This document shows positions 33,495 to 36,128 of a DNA stretch of 36,128 bases, one piece after another. Every line of letters begins with the position of its first letter. The stretch's first letter is position 1. The stretch comes from Alphaproteobacteria bacterium (GTDB lineage Bacteria; Pseudomonadota; Alphaproteobacteria; SMXQ01), in the NCBI GenBank assembly GCA_004356985.1, contig SMXQ01000069.1:1-36128 (forward strand), given 5' to 3'. The translations under genes were made by a program, and so were the position numbers. The notes under the pieces are model-generated. The model was not told where the DNA came from. It did no database searches and saw nothing but the letters and a program-made list of their open reading frames with translations.

Positions 33495-36128
33495 CGACAC
33501 GCGGGCGGCATTTCTCGACTACTTCCGGGCCCACGACCATCAGGTCGTGGCCTCGAGCCCGCTGGTGCCGCTCAACGATCCGACATTGCTGTTCACCAAT
33601 GCCGGCATGGTCCAGTTCAAGAACGTTTTCACCGGCGCCGAATCCCGGGACGTCCAGCGCGCCGCCACCTCCCAGAAATGCGTGCGCGCTGGCGGCAAGC
33701 ACAACGATCTGGAGAACGTCGGCTACACCGCGCGCCACCACACCTTCTTCGAGATGCTGGGGAATTTCTCTTTCGGCGATTATTTCAAGGAACGCGCCAT
33801 CGAACTCGCCTGGGGGCTGCTGACCGCGGAATTTGGCCTGTCCCCGGACCGCCTGGTGGTCACCGTCTATGACAGCGACGAGCAGGCCCGGGAACTGTGG
33901 CGCAAGATCTCCGGGTTGCCCGACCGGCGCATCATCCCCATCGCCACCGCCGATAATTTCTGGTCCATGGGGGAAACCGGTCCCTGCGGCCCGTGTTCGG
34001 AGATCTTCTACGACCACGGCAGCGAACTGGCCGGCGGGCCCCCGGGATCCAAAGACCAGGACGGCGACCGCTTCGTCGAGCTCTGGAACCTGGTGTTCAT
34101 GCAGTACGACCAGGTCAGCGCGGAGGATCGCCGTGACCTGCCGCGGCCCTCCATCGATACCGGCATGGGGCTGGAACGCATCGCCGCCGTCCTCCAGGGC
34201 AAGCACGACAATTACGATATCGACCTCATGCGCCGCCTCATCGAGGCCTCGGCCGAGGCCTCGGGCAGCGCCGCCGACGGCCCCCACGCGGTTTCCCACC
34301 GGGTCATCGCCGACCACCTGCGGGCCACCGCTTTCCTCATCGCCGACGGGGTCTTGCCGTCCAACGAGGGCCGCGGCTACGTGGTGCGCCGCATTCTGCG
34401 CCGCGCCGCCCGCCATGCCTATATGATGGGCTGCGCCGACGCCCTGCTGCATCGCCTGGTCGGCGTGCTGGTCGCCGAGATGGGGACGGCCTATCCCGAA
34501 CTGGTGCGGGCCGAGGCCCTGATCACCGATACCCTCAGGCTCGAGGAAGAGCGCTTCCGCCAGACCCTGGTCCGCGGCCTGAGGCTTTTAGAGGAAGAAA
34601 CCGGCAAGCTGGCCGCGGCCGCGCCCCTGCCCGGCGAGGTCGCCTTTCGCCTTTACGACACCTTCGGCTTTCCCCTCGACCTCACCCAGGATGCCCTGCG
34701 CGCCCAAGGCCGCGCGGTGGACCTAGCGGGGTTTGATGAGGCCATGGAGAAGCAAAGGGCCGCCGCGCGGGCCGCTTGGGCGGGCTCCGGCGACGCCGCC
34801 ACCGACGAGGTCTGGTTCGGGTTGCGCGAACGCCTGGGGGCCACCGAATTCCTGGGCTACGAAACGGACATGGCCGAAGGCGGGATCATCGCCATCCTCG
34901 TCGATGGCGTGGAGGCGGCATCCATTTCGGCCGGCGCCAAGGCCGTCATCGTCGTCAACCAAACCCCCTTCTACGGTGAATCCGGCGGCCAAATGGGCGA
35001 CCGGGGGGTGATGTTCACCAAGGACGGCGCCGAATTCGCGGTCGAGGACACCCAGAAGAAACTGGGCGACCTTCATCTCCACGTGGGGACGCTGGCAGGC
35101 GGCACCCTGAAGGTCGGCGACATCGTCGAATTGCGGGTCGACGGCGCCCACCGGGCGCGCCTCCGGGCTAACCATTCGGCGACCCATCTCCTTCACGCCG
35201 CCCTGCGCCGGCACCTCGGCGACCATGTGACCCAGAAGGGCTCAATGGTGGCCGCCGACCGGCTGCGCTTCGACATCAGCCATCCCAAGGCCCTGGAGGC
35301 CGGCGAATTGCGCGACGCGGAGGCCGAGGTCAATGCCGAGATTCGCGCCAACGCGGAGGTTTCGACACGGATCATGACACCCGAGGAGGCGGTCGCCGCC
35401 GGCGCCATGGCCTTGTTCGGGGAAAAATACGGCGACGAGGTGCGCGTGGTCGCCATGGGCGGCGGCCGGGGCCGGGGCGGCGGCCATTATTCGGTGGAGC
35501 TTTGCGGCGGTACCCACGTCCGCCGGACCGGCGATATCGGCACTTTCCGCATCGTTTCCGAAGGCGCGTTGGCGGCCGGCGTGCGGCGGATCGAGGCCCT
35601 GACCGGGCCCGATGCCGATGATTACGTCAACCGGCACGCGGCCTTGCTCTCGGAATCGGCGGCACTGTTCAAGAGCGCGGCCGAGGACGTGCCGGCGCGC
35701 ATCGCCCAGCTCCTCGAGGAACGCCGCCGGTTTGGGCGAGAGCTCTCCGACCTTCGCCGCCAGGTGGCGCTGGGGAGCGGCGGCGGGGCGGCGGCCGAGG
35801 AGGGCAGCGAGGTCGCCGGCGCGAAACTGGTGACCCGCAGCCTCGAAGGCGTGCCGGCCAAAGATCTCAAGCCCATGGTGGATGATTTCAAGGCCCAGGG
35901 ATCGGGCGTTTACGCGGTGATCAGCGCCTCCGGAGAGGGCAAGGCCTCCATCGTCGTCGGCGTGACCGACGACCTGACGGACCGCTTCGACGCGGTCGCC
36001 CTGGTGCGCGCCGGTGCCCAGGCGCTGGGTGGCAAGGGCGGGGGCGGACGTCCCGACATGGCCCAAGCGGGCGGTCCCGACGCCGGCGCCAGCGCGGCCG
36101 CCTTCGCGGCCATCGCCAAGGCCATGGA
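33481..36128 (+). CDS. alaS: Alanyl-tRNA synthetase, 3' end outside the window
   Basis: The frame is open from ATG 33481 to the right edge, 882 complete codons, close to the full length of about 880-890. It charges tRNA-Ala and edits mischarged serine/glycine. The catalytic start has [14 protein letters not shown], and the class II region includes [10 protein letters not shown]-like sequence and FMQYDQ. The editing domain has [13 protein letters not shown] near residue 564 and LCGGTHV near 673, with the metal ligands in place. The C-terminal part ends [13 protein letters not shown], so only a few residues are missing. It is the reason no stop is seen; it is not truncated in the genome as far as can be told. 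Confidence 0.96.
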   Translation, partial: MTSTNDTRAAFLDYFRAHDHQVVASSPLVPLNDPTLLFTNAGMVQFKNVFTGAESRDVQRAATSQKCVRAGGKHNDLENVGYTARHHTFFEMLGNFSFGDYFKERAIELAWGLLTAEFGLSPDRLVVTVYDSDEQARELWRKISGLPDRRIIPIATADNFWSMGETGPCGPCSEIFYDHGSELAGGPPGSKDQDGDRFVELWNLVFMQYDQVSAEDRRDLPRPSIDTGMGLERIAAVLQGKHDNYDIDLMRRLIEASAEASGSAADGPHAVSHRVIADHLRATAFLIADGVLPSNEGRGYVVRRILRRAARHAYMMGCADALLHRLVGVLVAEMGTAYPELVRAEALITDTLRLEEERFRQTLVRGLRLLEEETGKLAAAAPLPGEVAFRLYDTFGFPLDLTQDALRAQGRAVDLAGFDEAMEKQRAAARAAWAGSGDAATDEVWFGLRERLGATEFLGYETDMAEGGIIAILVDGVEAASISAGAKAVIVVNQTPFYGESGGQMGDRGVMFTKDGAEFAVEDTQKKLGDLHLHVGTLAGGTLKVGDIVELRVDGAHRARLRANHSATHLLHAALRRHLGDHVTQKGSMVAADRLRFDISHPKALEAGELRDAEAEVNAEIRANAEVSTRIMTPEEAVAAGAMALFGEKYGDEVRVVAMGGGRGRGGGHYSVELCGGTHVRRTGDIGTFRIVSEGALAAGVRRIEALTGPDADDYVNRHAALLSESAALFKSAAEDVPARIAQLLEERRRFGRELSDLRRQVALGSGGGAAAEEGSEVAGAKLVTRSLEGVPAKDLKPMVDDFKAQGSGVYAVISASGEGKASIVVGVTDDLTDRFDAVALVRAGAQALGGKGGGGRPDMAQAGGPDAGASAAAFAAIAKAM

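Overview
The window is a GC-rich stretch of alphaproteobacterial chromosome, most likely from a Rhodospirillales-type organism. That reading rests on the CckA-ChpT-CtrA-SciP regulatory set beside flagellar genes, an alphaproteobacterial DksA lacking the usual four-cysteine finger, a DUF3553 gene beside chpT, and GAAC-N7 repeats upstream of recA. No species-level call is possible from the sequence alone.

Layout. Bases 1-5.8 kb: a minus-strand housekeeping block (purB, radC, map, sfsA) ending in a GGDEF-EAL c-di-GMP protein whose upstream region is an AT-rich island with a perfect CtrA box. 6.1-8.5 kb: a CinA-type gene, then a probable remnant of an integrated element: an S24-type phage repressor, a divergent DUF6362 gene with palindromic operators between them, and the orphan 3' end of a tRNA. 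8.5-15.1 kb: dienelactone hydrolase, SRAP/HMCES-type DNA-protein crosslinking protein, an exported protein of unknown function, argE, nadK, a LigB-type dioxygenase and moaA. 15.2-18.1 kb: a PAS histidine kinase, mobA and a DUF3553 gene.

18.1-25.6 kb is the regulatory and motility heart, and it is damaged. chpT is intact. The chemotaxis locus is reduced to the first 49 codons of cheA joined to the last 151 codons of cheR. ctrA is intact. fliI carries two compensating frameshifts, fliJ and sciP are intact, and fliX has lost its N-terminus or carries a stop. After dksA comes about 1.2 kb of debris (an IS30-like fragment, a small unknown gene, a broken C-methyltransferase tail), then csrA. 25.8-29.1 kb is an intact flgB-flgC-fliE-fliQ-fliR-flhB operon, followed by cckA, recA with SOS-like boxes, and alaS, which runs off the right edge.

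How it fits together. The complete phosphorelay CckA to ChpT to CtrA, with the CtrA antagonist SciP, is encoded within 14 kb of flagellar genes. CtrA-like sites (TTAA-N7-TTAA form) lie upstream of the GGDEF-EAL gene, the cheA remnant, ctrA/fliI and csrA/flgB. This suggests a local regulon tying cell-cycle control to c-di-GMP, flagellar basal-body genes and CsrA. The che deletion, fliI frameshifts and fliX lesion cluster within 4.5 kb. They mean either recent loss of chemotaxis and motility or sequence/assembly errors in that part of the contig.
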